Source: Megamerina dolium (lineage: Eukaryota > Arthropoda > Insecta > Diptera > Megamerinidae). Taken from it: 64,000 nt of DNA. Of the stretch, positions 33,301 through 43,699 are shown in pieces. The position numbers were made by a program, and so were the translations under genes. Below the pieces are notes generated by a model. The model did not search any database and was not told the origin of the DNA. It was given only the letters and a program-made list of their open reading frames with translations. The stretch is taken from contig OY978528.1 in assembly GCA_963854835.1 (NCBI GenBank), positions 40,842,960 through 40,906,959 on the forward strand, in the 5' to 3' direction. The first letter of the stretch is position 1; the number at the start of each line of letters is the position of its first letter.

Positions 33301-36260
33301 ATGGCATTGTTGCCGCATAGTACGTCAAATAATCGTAAATTCTGGACTGATTTCTTTGCATTATACCAAAGTATGCCTGCTTTGTGGAATAGAAATAATG
33401 CAGGTTATCGTAATCGTAGTGCGAGATACGATGGCTACGAGCGCTTGGCAGAGAAATTACGTGAAATCGAACCGACTACAAGTCATGATGATGTTTTACG
33501 GAAAATTAATAATTTCCGTTCAAATTATCGCCGTGAATATTCGCGTGTTAATAACCTCAACGCTAAGGGTATACCATGTAAAACGTCTTTATGGTATTTT
33601 CAATTGTTAAGCTTTTTATATAAAGATGAACTAAAATCCAACAAAAGAAGGTTTACAAATCGTATGGTTATGAAAAAGGTAGTATTATAATTTTTTTTGT
33701 TTTTTTTTTCTGTTAACTTATAAGTGCTTTATTTTGAATAATTCACAAAACTCGTATGAAATGCATCACATATTATTTTGTCTGACTTTACATATGAATG
33801 TCGAGCTTAAAGCTGCTTATATTACTTCCTCTTCATATTTGAATATCAACAAACAGTTGCCTACATATAAATAAGGTAGGTAGGTAAAGGTAACAGCCAT
33901 TTGATTAAGTTCAATTTAGTAAATGGAATAAAGCTTGTAGTTACACCATAGGCAGCCTTTTGTCAACGTCTTTTGAATTGGGAAGGAGTCATCTAGTACG
34001 AACTGGCAAATGTCCAACTGTTAGAGCTGAACGTTATTAGGCTCAAGTGATAAAATTAAGTGATACTCTGGAGGAAAATATACCACAGTGATATTGTTGC
34101 ATGACAATGCTATTTTATTAAATAAATTATAAATTATTAAATAAATAAAATAAATATTAAACATTTTTTAAATTGCAAAAAATCTTACGTTGAATTTTGC
34201 GAGGGCTGTCAAAATTATGTATTGAAAATCATTTCTGAAAAGCAAGTTACCATCGGAATTGTGTACTTTAAAAACTGTCGCTTTAAATGGAGAAAAATGT
34301 AAAATTTTTGACGCGGTGAAAGTGTTGCGTTGCGAATCACACGAATATGAAGTGTGGTGAATGATATAAATGAGTTTTTTTAGTTAACAACTGGGATGGT
34401 TTTGTACAACAGACACGTTTGCTTGTCTTCCGCATATTCAGATCGCACTCGTACAATCCTTCAATCGTTTCAAAACTTCCAAGTAAAAGTAGAAGATTAA
34501 ACCTTTCAACTTTTAAAAAGTAATCAATATTGATTTAATACTTGACGTTTGAAAGCGCAATCTTGTGGCCTTCAGTTCTCTCTTCGACATCCAATCCATA
34601 CTTTGACGTAGTTTTATATTAACGTAGAGCTTTGTTCAATTATTACCTTTACGACATTCATTCCTGGTCGGTGTTGCATTGTATATTTTTAAAGAGTTTT
34701 TTTTAAAGGCATGGTGTAGGTAGATTTTTTTGCTTGCTTTGTTTATAGAAGATAGCTTTATTCTTCTTTTTACTCATACATATATCGAATAAACATATTT
34801 TTAGGTAGTGTTAAAAGAAAAGAAAAATGAACAACCCCTTATAACAACAACGAACGAAATAGTATCATATGAATCTGATACGAGTACTCAGCAAACATAC
34901 TGTGATGAAAAGTTTTGCGATCCAATAAATGTTGATGATGACATGGTTGTGGTAAAAAATGAAGTTGACACAGATGAATTATTGCTAGATGATGATTTAT
35001 TCAATACCACATCATTGTCCGATGATAATGTCCCACTGAAAATATCGCCAGGCTCTAACGACGAACCCGCAACAAAAATTAATGACAGCGAAATGCCACA
35101 AAATAGTACTAAAACCACCATAATGAAATCATATTCTGTAAAATCGATAACTCAGCAATTCAGTGATGTAGAATATGAAGAAGGCGATCCAAGTATAAAC
35201 GAGACAAGCAATAACAAAATAGAAAAATCGTCGGATTTACTGAGTACGCAAACAATTCGTGATCCACAAATTGTAGCATTAATATCTGCCGTACGATGTT
35301 ATCCACCACTTTATAATAATCGCATGCCTAAATATCATGATTCTGAGTGGAAAGCGAAACTCTGGAAATCGGTTGCCGAAGAATGCCAAATGGCCAGTGG
35401 TAAGTTGCTCATATTACGGATGGCAACTCAACTTGTTTGAGTTACCTTAGAAGCAACTCTGACATCAAGCTCGTATTATCGATGACTATCGAAGAAATCA
35501 GCTGCTTTGATTTGAATGCACGAAGGCAACTGTTAATAAATACTTAGAGAACTCAACTACATAGAGTTGCCATTAGTAATAGGGGCATACATAAAAATCC
35601 TAATTAATAAGACCTATTACATGTCCTGCATTGTATATGCATATCATCCCAATAGGTTATGAAGCGAAAACATATTGGCGCAAACTGCATCGACAGTTTT
35701 TCTTGTATTATCGCAACGTGTTAATCTCATTGGTGCGTGCTAATTACCATGAGAGCGCATTGAAATCGTTTTCAAGAGAATTACAGACTGATGAAGATAC
35801 ACTTTTCGATCCACGTACTTGGGGCTATTATAGTGATATGCGTTTTGTAGCACCCTTCCCATATAAGGACACCTATCCTGAGCTGGAACGTTTGATTAAA
35901 TTGGCGAAACCGATTGTAGATATGCAAAGGGAAAAAAAGTTGACAATCACAGACAAGAACGATTCGAGTGAAATAATAGCCACACCATTTCCAACTGTAC
36001 CGAAACTAATGAAGTTGACAACATCATCAACAGCTCACTCAAAACCAACCCCTCCGAACAAGAGTCACAACTTGGAGCATGTGCCTGTGTTGGATAAGAC
36101 AAATGGTTTATCGGAACAGGCATTATGCTTGCAAAGCTTTTTCAATGTGATGTTTCAAGCGACTCTTACGCTGCCTACATCCCTGCAGCGACGTGTTAAG
36201 CTGGAACTATTACAAACATTGCATAGAGCGGAAGAAGACGCGGAGCGCTTCTTTTGGTAA
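33301..36260 (+). CDS. Gene D: double-MADF, BESS-like protein (525 aa, 3 exons)
   Basis: Join 33301-33678, 34805-35399 and 35656-36260; lengths sum to a multiple of three. Junctions are AAAAAG|GTAGTA ... TTTTTAG|GTAGTG (phase 0) and GCCAGTG|GTAAGT ... CCCAATAG|GTTAT (phase 1). MADF 1 (exon 1) reads NRKFWTDFFALYQSMPALWN, DDVLRKINNFRSNYRREYSR, SLWYFQLLSFL, and is a paralog of gene C exon 1. After an acidic linker with VVVKNEVDTDE, MADF 2 spans exons 2-3: DPQIVALISAVRCYPPLYNN, AKLWKSVAEECQMAS, TYWRKLHRQFFLYYRNV, WGYYSDMRFVAPF. The C-terminus has LQSFFNVMFQATLTLPTSLQ and RRVKLELLQTLHRAEED, which fits a BESS motif, a protein-interaction helix pair. AATAAA follows at about 36279. Exons 2-3 could be a separate gene, but the matching phases and spacing favour one. 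Confidence 0.75.
35420..35572. mobile_element. Small MITE-like inverted repeat in intron 2 of gene D
   Basis: The left end ATGGCAACTCAACTTGTTTG and the reverse complement of the right end ATGGCAACTCTATGTAGTTG share an imperfect ~30-bp inverted repeat in a 153-bp segment that fills most of the 256-bp intron. No clear target duplication. No coding capacity. Confidence 0.55.
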
Positions 36261-36737
36261 ATACCAAAAATCAATTATAATAAAGAAAATATGAAAGTGT
36301 ATATTTTTGTTGTCTTTTGAATTGTATCTAATACAACAAATTATAGACAGTGCTAGCAGAAAAGTGAAGAATAATGAAAACATAAATAAGTGCATTATCG
36401 TCTTTCAACGAGCTTTCCAATATCATATCAGAAATTGAAATAAAAAAAGCTTTGAGCAACAAGCTTTCAAAGTAATATCAAAATATGTCAATAAATAAAG
36501 CTTTAAGCTTTTCATAAATAAGCTTTGCTGCAGAGTTCATCGCTGAATCTTTTCGAGGCAAACACACGCACTCACACAAATAATGCAATAGCACGAAACA
36601 AGAAATTGTTTTGTCATTCACAGTCCCAAAGAGAAGCCGAAAGTCAATACATACATAAGTTTATAAATAGTAGTTCTTCACTTTGTGCGTTGTTGAGTTA
36701 ATAAAATAGCTGAGCAAATAAAAAATTTCAACCAAAA
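36261..36737 (+). other. Spacer between genes D and E
   Basis: Holds the polyadenylation signal of gene D (about 36279-36284) and the leader of gene E. Short repeats of AAGCTTT occur at 36409-36530 without clear meaning. Confidence 0.5.
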
Positions 36738-38889
36738 ATGAGCTATCAAGATGTTCCTCCAGATCCAAAAATTCTTCAACTCATCGAAAATGTTAAACAA
36801 CACCAAGAATTGTATAATCCAGTCTGCAGCCGTGAAGTGACACGCTCAGAGAAACAATATATGTGGGACATGATTGCCACGCGTTCGCGTTATGCTAAAA
36901 GTGAGTTAATGCAATGAATGAATGTAGGGTTGCTTCGATACTAGTGAATATTATTATCGAAGGGAAAAAATGTATAAATCATATCGAAAGAGAAGTTTTT
37001 TTTTCGGTAGAATCGTTGTTAGTGGTAGTTGATGCAGATGATCGAATGAATGTTGACAAAAATAAGACAGTTGCAAATCAAAGTGACTCGTCACGTCACG
37101 TGTTTTATAATTCAGCAGTATAAACGAGGTATTTAAAAATCTTGTAGTCAAACTTAGTGCGTTACGCAGCAGGCATTTTATTTCAATGGCATTCACTTTG
37201 GCTTTTCGTTCAGTTTATCTCAATATTTTATTATTGACCCGTAATTTTTTAATTTAGAAATATTATTATAATTTATTTCTGGTATCGGTTGTGACAACGT
37301 ACAAAGAACTTGAAAAAGCAATTAGTAACGGTGAAGCAATAAATAATCAGCCAATACATTTTAGATTGCTGACATGTGAAAAATTTCGCGATAAGCCTGA
37401 ATATGAAAGAAGTATGACGTCTGTTCATACGTAGATATTGAGCCAAATAAAGAATAAATATACTTTGCATTATCAAATAAATTTGAAAAGAATTTATACC
37501 GTCTATCTCAGTCATAGTAGCTAGAGTGCTTAGCATTCCAAAGATAGCGAAAAAAAAAACAAAAATTAAACAGCATACAAGAAGTGTTGCTTTCAAGTAG
37601 TTCTTCTTACTTTCAACACTTTGTTAGTGGAAACTAATTTTTTTTTCAAAAATGCAGAAATCGTAATAAATTGCATTCAATGTGATCTTGCGATGTTGGA
37701 CGCAGAAAATGTAAGTAATTAGAGGTAGCACTGAAGGTAGCAATATGCTAAGGATTCTAGCGCCTATGGTTATACGCGTTATGTCTGATACTTTGTTGTT
37801 GTTTTGCCATATAGTTATCGCTGCTATTATTACAACTATTAAAACGTTTTCCTAATCGTCTGCGCCTTTTAAAAAATTATCGATAATTATGAAGATCCAG
37901 GGTTGCTGTAACAGCTTGCTGATCCGTGAATGCATATTATTAGCTATTAGTAAATATTGACTATCTACATATTTACAAATTTTCATGAAATTTCTTACCT
38001 ATTTCCAGCCGAAGGGGCACGAAATATATGGCGTTCACTGGTTGTTGGACTGAAACAACATTTAGAAAATGTGTCAAAAAAAGCAATTCGACGTTATATA
38101 CCACTCACAGATAATCCCGAAGATAAATATGTACAATTAAGCGATTGGCGCTATTATGAGTATATGAAATTTATGGAACCATATATGATGTTGGCATCAT
38201 TAAATCCGACAATTAATGCAACATGTGTAAGTGAACGCCAATGTAAAAATGCTGATGAGCAACATGCTGTAACAATTGTACCGATTACCAAAAGCGCAAC
38301 AGCGGATGTAACAAAAAAACGAGTATCAACAGCAACAACCTCGCTACAAGGCGCAACGACACCAATTCCAATTTTTCCAGCTGCAACAACGAAAACAACA
38401 ACCAGACCAATCACAAAGATAGTTACTACAAGAAAAAACGTTAATACGGCTGGTCGGCCAGTGAAAATTAAAATTGGTAATGTAATTGTGGAAATTCAGG
38501 CTCAAGATAATGCTGATGGGACGGCTGAAGTTAAGGAATTTATAATAAAACCGAAATTAGGAAACGTAACAGCATCCGCCATTGATAACAATATCATTAC
38601 TAAAGCAGCTACATCATCAACAATAAAGATAATCAATTCGACTAGTAATTCTACTAGTATTGGTACAACTCCTACTACGGCCACAACTGCTACTATAGCA
38701 ACGCAGAAAAACTGCAATTCAACTCAAAGCCATATCAATTTGAAAGCATTTTTTGACACAATGCTTCGCTCAACGCAATGTTTGCCAAAATTTCATCAAG
38801 AACGTGTCAAACGAAAATTGTTAAATGTAATTCATTGTCAAAAGGTAGACAGGCCTAAGAAATTGTCGAATCGCACAAAGAATAATTAA
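36738..38889 (+). CDS. Gene E: MADF-BESS protein (347 aa, 2 exons)
   Basis: Join 36738-36900 and 38009-38889, phase 1 (GCTAAAA|GTGAGT; CTATTTCCAG|CCGAAG), 1108-bp intron. The first exon starts at AAAAATGAGC with MSYQDVPPDPKILQLIENVK, then HQELYNPVCSREVTRSEKQY and MWDMIATRSRYAK. Exon 2 completes the MADF domain: EGARNIWRSLVVGLKQHLEN, DWRYYEYMKFMEPY. A Thr/Ser-rich, positively charged linker includes a long segment with little composition bias (GRPVKIKIGNVIVEIQAQD). The end carries a BESS motif (LKAFFDTMLRSTQCLPKFHQ, ERVKRKLLNVIHC). It is probably a sequence-specific DNA-binding factor that dimerises or recruits partners through BESS. Its MADF is of the same type as the second MADF of gene D. 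Confidence 0.83.
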
Positions 38890-39267
38890 TAAATTAAATT
38901 CTTTGAAATTTATTATGTTATTATTAAATTTAAGATTTATTGATTTTTTTCTACAAGATGCAACTCTGTTCTATACTTTGAACTTGTTTTTACGCATTTT
39001 ACCCACTTCTTTCGTATTTTCTTCGCGCTTGTTATGTTTCTTGTATACACTGCTTTAACAACCACTTTCGTGAGGTTTGCGTTTAGTCTATTCTGTTAGT
39101 GGCGGTTTGTGACTACAATATCATCTGAACAAAAAGAATTGTGTGCCGTGTACGTACTGCATTGTTTTTGCTTTGTGTTTAAGCATAATATTAAAATTTT
39201 ATTTAATAATTTCTTATATTTAGTTTCGTCTTTATGCATATTTGTGTCAAAAATATTCAAGCACGAA
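38890..39267 (+). promoter_or_regulatory. Spacer between genes E and F
   Basis: Has an AATAAA overlapping the end of gene E (about 38888-38893) and the leader of F. Nothing else is seen. Confidence 0.5.
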
Positions 39268-40721
39268 ATGGATACCTTATCAAATGATCCCATAATAAAC
39301 TTTTACATCAAGCTGTCAGCGTGAGTATACACCGCAAAAAAGAATATAGTAAAATAACATAATTCTTCCAATTTATTTTATATCCAGATCTACCGAACAT
39401 GAGACAAAATATCCAATTTATAGTGAGACTATGTTGCGTCTTGCTTTTAAAGAAGTTCTTGGCAAATTGGTAAACCTACATTGATGAATATTATTCTTTT
39501 TATTTTTTATTAATTGTCTATTTTTTATTTTTGATACAGCGTCCTTTTTTTGTAAACGAATTAGAATTGTATCGTAAACTATTACTCTTTCACTTTCGTG
39601 AACGTTATGAAAACTCTGAAGAATTACTTTCAATTATGACTTGCTTCAGTGAGGAGGAATATAAAAAATGTATCGAGTCGTACAACAGCGTAATGGAGGA
39701 ATGGCAAGCATTTTCAAATTATCAGTTGTTTCATATTATTTTAAAAGACGCATTCTTTGAAATACTCTATGAATGGGCTGGTCGTTACTATCATATATTT
39801 GGAGATTTAAATAGTCAACTATTAGAGAGTAAAATTTATGAATTACTGAATTTGATGGATGTGCATTTTAAACTATTGAAACCTTTAATGAAGGGGTTCT
39901 ACTCAACACTACCTCATCGTTATATGAAATGGAAAAATACGAAAGAACATGACATTACTGAGCAAGATTTGACTATTGCTAATATATTAGTAGATCTTAA
40001 CGACAAGTTGCATCCTTTTGTAAAACAACGAATACAAAAGAATGATGATTATGGTTGTAAAAATGAAGAACCGCCAAATAAGAAACGACAAACATATGAG
40101 GATGCGCGAGTGAAAATAGAACGGGTGCAAGAATTTCAGACCTGTACTAGTCAAATCAGTGCGAAAAAAGTTACTGTTACGGAAGATTTTACTGATATAC
40201 AAGTTGAAACAGAATTTTCTGAATTGGTGGATTCTATTGAAGATAATCACAACCATGATGATGAAAATATCGAATACGTAGAGCTGATTGATGATGAATT
40301 TGATGAAAATGTAAATGAAGTTGTTGCCGGCAACGATGATGATGTTCCTAAGGAAGATGTTGCTCATGATGCTGATGATATTTCTCAGGAAGATGTTGCT
40401 CATGATGATGAAAATGTTGATGATACAGACGAAGATTGCGATGATGCTAGAGATCCAGATTACAGAGCTGACAATGACGATGATGAAGAAGATTATAGTG
40501 GTGATGATGACTATGTTGACGGTACAGACGATAACAAAAAACCAAAAATTTTTAAATCGAAACAAGCACTTTATTCGGGTGAGAAATCGTCAAATATTTT
40601 AACACGGGATACTGCACTAAGTTATTTATCTGCGCTACAGGCATATGCCGTCAATAATGGACATATAGATGCAATAGTGTTATTAGATAAAGTCGATAGT
40701 ATATTCCGTAAAATGAAGTGA
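39268..40721 (+). CDS. Gene F: diverged CENP-B-like helix-turn-helix protein with acidic repeats (438 aa, 3 exons)
   Basis: Join 39268-39320, 39388-39469 and 39540-40721; all junctions are GT-AG and the frame is kept (phase 2, then 0). The protein begins MDTLSNDPIINFYIKLSAST. The region to about residue 170 follows the two-part layout of genes A and G: ELYRKLLLFHFRERYENSEE and SEEEYKKCIESYNSVMEEWQ, then KDAFFEILYEWAGRYYHIFG. IANILVDLNDKLHPFVKQRI matches a segment of gene G. The second half is very acidic, with two near-identical repeats (KEDVAHDADDIS and QEDVAHDDENVD). It ends with ALSYLSALQAYAVNNGHIDA, the conserved C-terminal segment of A and B. No DDE residues. Membership in the CENP-B group is inferred from layout and shared segments. 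Confidence 0.75.
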
Positions 40722-41014
40722 GTATAATTATAAACGTAACTTTTTTGTACTGTTAAATAGTGCTCTTAATATATTGTTTCGATAAAAAAAAATCATTTTT
40801 GCTCTATTAGTCAATATTTTTTTATAGTGTACCATTCTGACATGCTTACATTACATCCCCTAATGCCGTGGTTATATTTCCAATCAATTGTACGCTCATC
40901 AAGAAAATTGTTGTTGGTTTCAATACAAAATGAAAAATGAACTTCAAAAAAGAACATATGCATGTCAATCAGTTCTGATTACTGTTCTCGACACCAATCA
41001 GACCAATTTCACCA
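40722..41014. other. Spacer with one arm of an inverted repeat
   Basis: GCCGTGGTTATATTTCCAAT at about 40866-40885 and the following ~25 bases recur inverted at about 41648-41690. The two arms bracket the MADF exon relic. Confidence 0.5.
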
Positions 41015-41219
41015 GTATTGCCATATGCAATTTTATATAAAGAAAAAGAAAATCTGAGGAAAAATATTAATCGGGAAAAACGGGAACAGGCCCTAGATGC
41101 GATGCAACAGCAATTGTCTAAAATTGCTAGCGATATAGCAAAACATGATTTCCTGGCAAAAATTCAGTCCGTTCGAAGCCAATATAGAAAAGAGTTGACA
41201 ACTATTGACACCAGCACTG
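41015..41219 (+). pseudogene. MADF-domain exon relic
   Basis: An open stretch reads AILYKEKENLRKNINREKRE, QALDAMQQQLSKIASDIAKH and FLAKIQSVRSQYRKELTTID. This matches the middle of an MADF domain (basic helix and the KI-R-S-Y-KE motif) and aligns with exon 1 of genes C and D. It ends at ACTGCG|GTATGC, which could be a splice donor. The N-terminal tryptophan part of the domain is missing, and I find no ATG, no N-terminal exon and no downstream exon. It is either a pseudogene or one internal exon of a gene I cannot assemble. Confidence 0.55.
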
Positions 41220-42235
41220 CGGTATGCATTTCCAACTGGCGTTTCAATTTTTTTTAAATCCATTCAATGAACCACGATGTTCCGTAATTTCGCATCGGTC
41301 ATTCTTATGTAATTTTTGAAGGCGTTATGTTGTAATTCCTTTGTCAGAAGTGTGAAAGAGCCGTTTGTACGTCATTTTCTCGCCATTTTTTTATACCATT
41401 TGATTGTTTTCTTTTGTGCCAATTTTTCGATGATACTTTCTCTATTAACTCAATTATTTTTCCCAGTACACTTCTATGATTATCGTTCCAAAAACACACA
41501 TTCTCAGCATATATAGTTGCTGTTCTTATATCATTCAGCGCGGTATTCATTATGAAATCAATTGAAATTTAATAAAATATTACACCTCTGTCTCAGCTAT
41601 CTTGTGTAAGCACCCAACAATCTAAATTGGTGAAATGGAAAATGAACGCCCTGATTGGCGTTCAATTGATTGGTAATATAACCACGGCAATAGGAATATA
41701 TTGGAGTCGATGACTGTGCCAATTGTTGTTGTTTTGCAATGTAGTAGGGTTGCTATCAATTCGTTCGTCTGCATAAGCAATCCATGTTATGTAAGTGTTG
41801 TCACTTTTTGCAACCGCAGTCAATCTGGTTACTATTTTACACATTCAAACATTTGATGCAATATATATCAATATATATTTGCGGCTTTGCCCAAGTTACG
41901 TCACTTTATTTGCCGTGATGCAGGTTCTTTTGGTCAGCAAAAAAATATTTGGTATGAACTAACTATTCATCGATATTTCGATATATCTGTTTTCAAAACC
42001 TAAGCAAAAAGTACTCGTTACCCGAATAAAGTTTGGAGGTTAATTGTATCGGATTAACACTACACTAAGTACACTACAGAAATTACCGAACGTAATTACA
42101 ATCATATATTACATATACAAATTATATTCTAAAATATATATGATAAAGTTTTATATACAAATATGCAACTGAATAAAGAGATAAATTGAAATTGAAGGTA
42201 CAGTGTCCTATTGAGAACATATTTGACTCTTTACC
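41220..42235. other. Intergenic DNA with second inverted-repeat arm and leader of gene G
   Basis: The arm at about 41648-41690 is inverted relative to about 40866-40905. Otherwise no feature is supported. The start of gene G follows at 42236. Confidence 0.45.
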
Positions 42236-43699
42236 ATGGAGTCGCAACGCTCGGAACGGACCATTCAATGTGCGCCTGCTATTGAGGAATTTCCCGTGCG
42301 TAAATATATAAATTGAAAATATCTGTAATATATTAATACCATTACAATTCGTTCGCAGGCTTTATATTCTGACGTACCACATGAACTTCAACAGATACCA
42401 CTTTCGAAACAGTTGGGTGTTATCACATTTTACGTAAAAAGAAAAGACGTAGAAGATATATCGAAACGAACTGGATTGGAAAAACGTTTGGTTGAAATGA
42501 TTGTACAATTTCGTCGTTATGTCATGTTCAAATGCAAATACAACACCCGACCGCATATTTCTGTTAGTTGCATTGAGATGGAATACATTATGGCGATCAA
42601 TGAAATCCTTTACGAATGGTTCCTACGTTCATTGCGTACAAATATTACAGTGGACGATGATCTGATTGTGCAGAAAGGATGTCAGTTGCAGAAAACATTC
42701 AATGTTGACTGTATACAATTCACAAAAGAATGGCTAATCAAATATCATGCTAATGTTCAGCTGGTAAAAAGAGATGTAACAAACAACTCGCTGAACATTA
42801 TCGACATTTTGAATGATTTGCGACCATTATTGCATCCATATGTATATGCGAAATTTAAGAATTGTTTGGATTCAAATATATCACTAGCGATTAATGAAAT
42901 CTTTAGTAATAATCTTGGTGATAATAACGGCGAACAAGTGGATAACGAACAGCATTATACTAGTGATAGTGATGTGGAGATTATCGATGAACCAATCGAA
43001 GTGGTTGATATCACCAGTGACAATGTTATGGCAAATGATGATAGTGATACATGCGCAAACTCTTTTGAAAGAACCAATGAAATTTGGAACACATACCTTT
43101 TGCATCTTGAACATAATAGTGATGACGATGTCATTGTAAATTGTGATGGTGTTACAAACTTAACCACGGAACATGAAATAAAATGCAAGGATTATACGCC
43201 ACATCATAATACGGATGATAATCGGATAGCTGTAATGAATACAGCTGAAGACTTATCACAAGGAAATAGCGCCACTGAAGAATCTAATTTCGCAGAACTA
43301 TTTAACCATCAAAATTATGATGACACAATTGAATTTATAGAATATATTGAGACTGACTCAGAAACGGAGGAGGAAGAGCCGAACGAATATAAATTAAATA
43401 ATATATGTGAAATCGATAATGATATAAATATATGCGTTACTGTTGAAAATGTAACGAAAAATGACTGCGAAATAATTCAAATAAGTGATACTGATTGTAA
43501 TGAAGATGATTTGAATGTTAATGTTGAAGAAACTGCAGAATTAGTTACAGAAAATGACGTCGGTATGACGGAACACAATTATGAAGAGCTATTAAATCAA
43601 ATTTATGGGGATGATGATACAATTGAAGTTATAAAATATATTGAGATTGATTCAGATACGGAGGAGGAGCAGACGGAATTCGAAAAAAAAATAATATAG
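42236..43699 (+). CDS. Gene G: CENP-B-like helix-turn-helix protein with duplicated acidic module (466 aa, 2 exons)
   Basis: Join 42236-42295 and 42359-43699, phase 0 (TTTCCC|GTGCGT; TTCGCAG|GCTTTA). It begins MESQRSERTIQCAPAIEEFP. The first HTH (LGVITFYVKRKDVEDISKRT, EKRLVEMIVQFRRYV) and second half (INEILYEWFLRSLRTNITVD, DLIVQKGCQLQKTF, FTKEWLIKYHANVQL) follow the layout of gene A. IIDILNDLRPLLHPYV matches gene F. The acidic second half has a duplicated module: YDDTIEFIEYIETDSETEEE and DDDTIEVIKYIEIDSDTEEE. The frame stops right after a run of nine A at 43683-43691. In the next frame an open, coding-like stretch continues to 43862, so the true C-terminus may be longer. The A/B/F-type C-terminal segment is not seen. 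Confidence 0.78.

Noticed and set aside
39987..40565. 192-codon minus-strand frame rich in Ile/Phe
   Set aside because: It is the antisense of the GAT-rich acidic linker of gene F, which gives a spurious hydrophobic translation.
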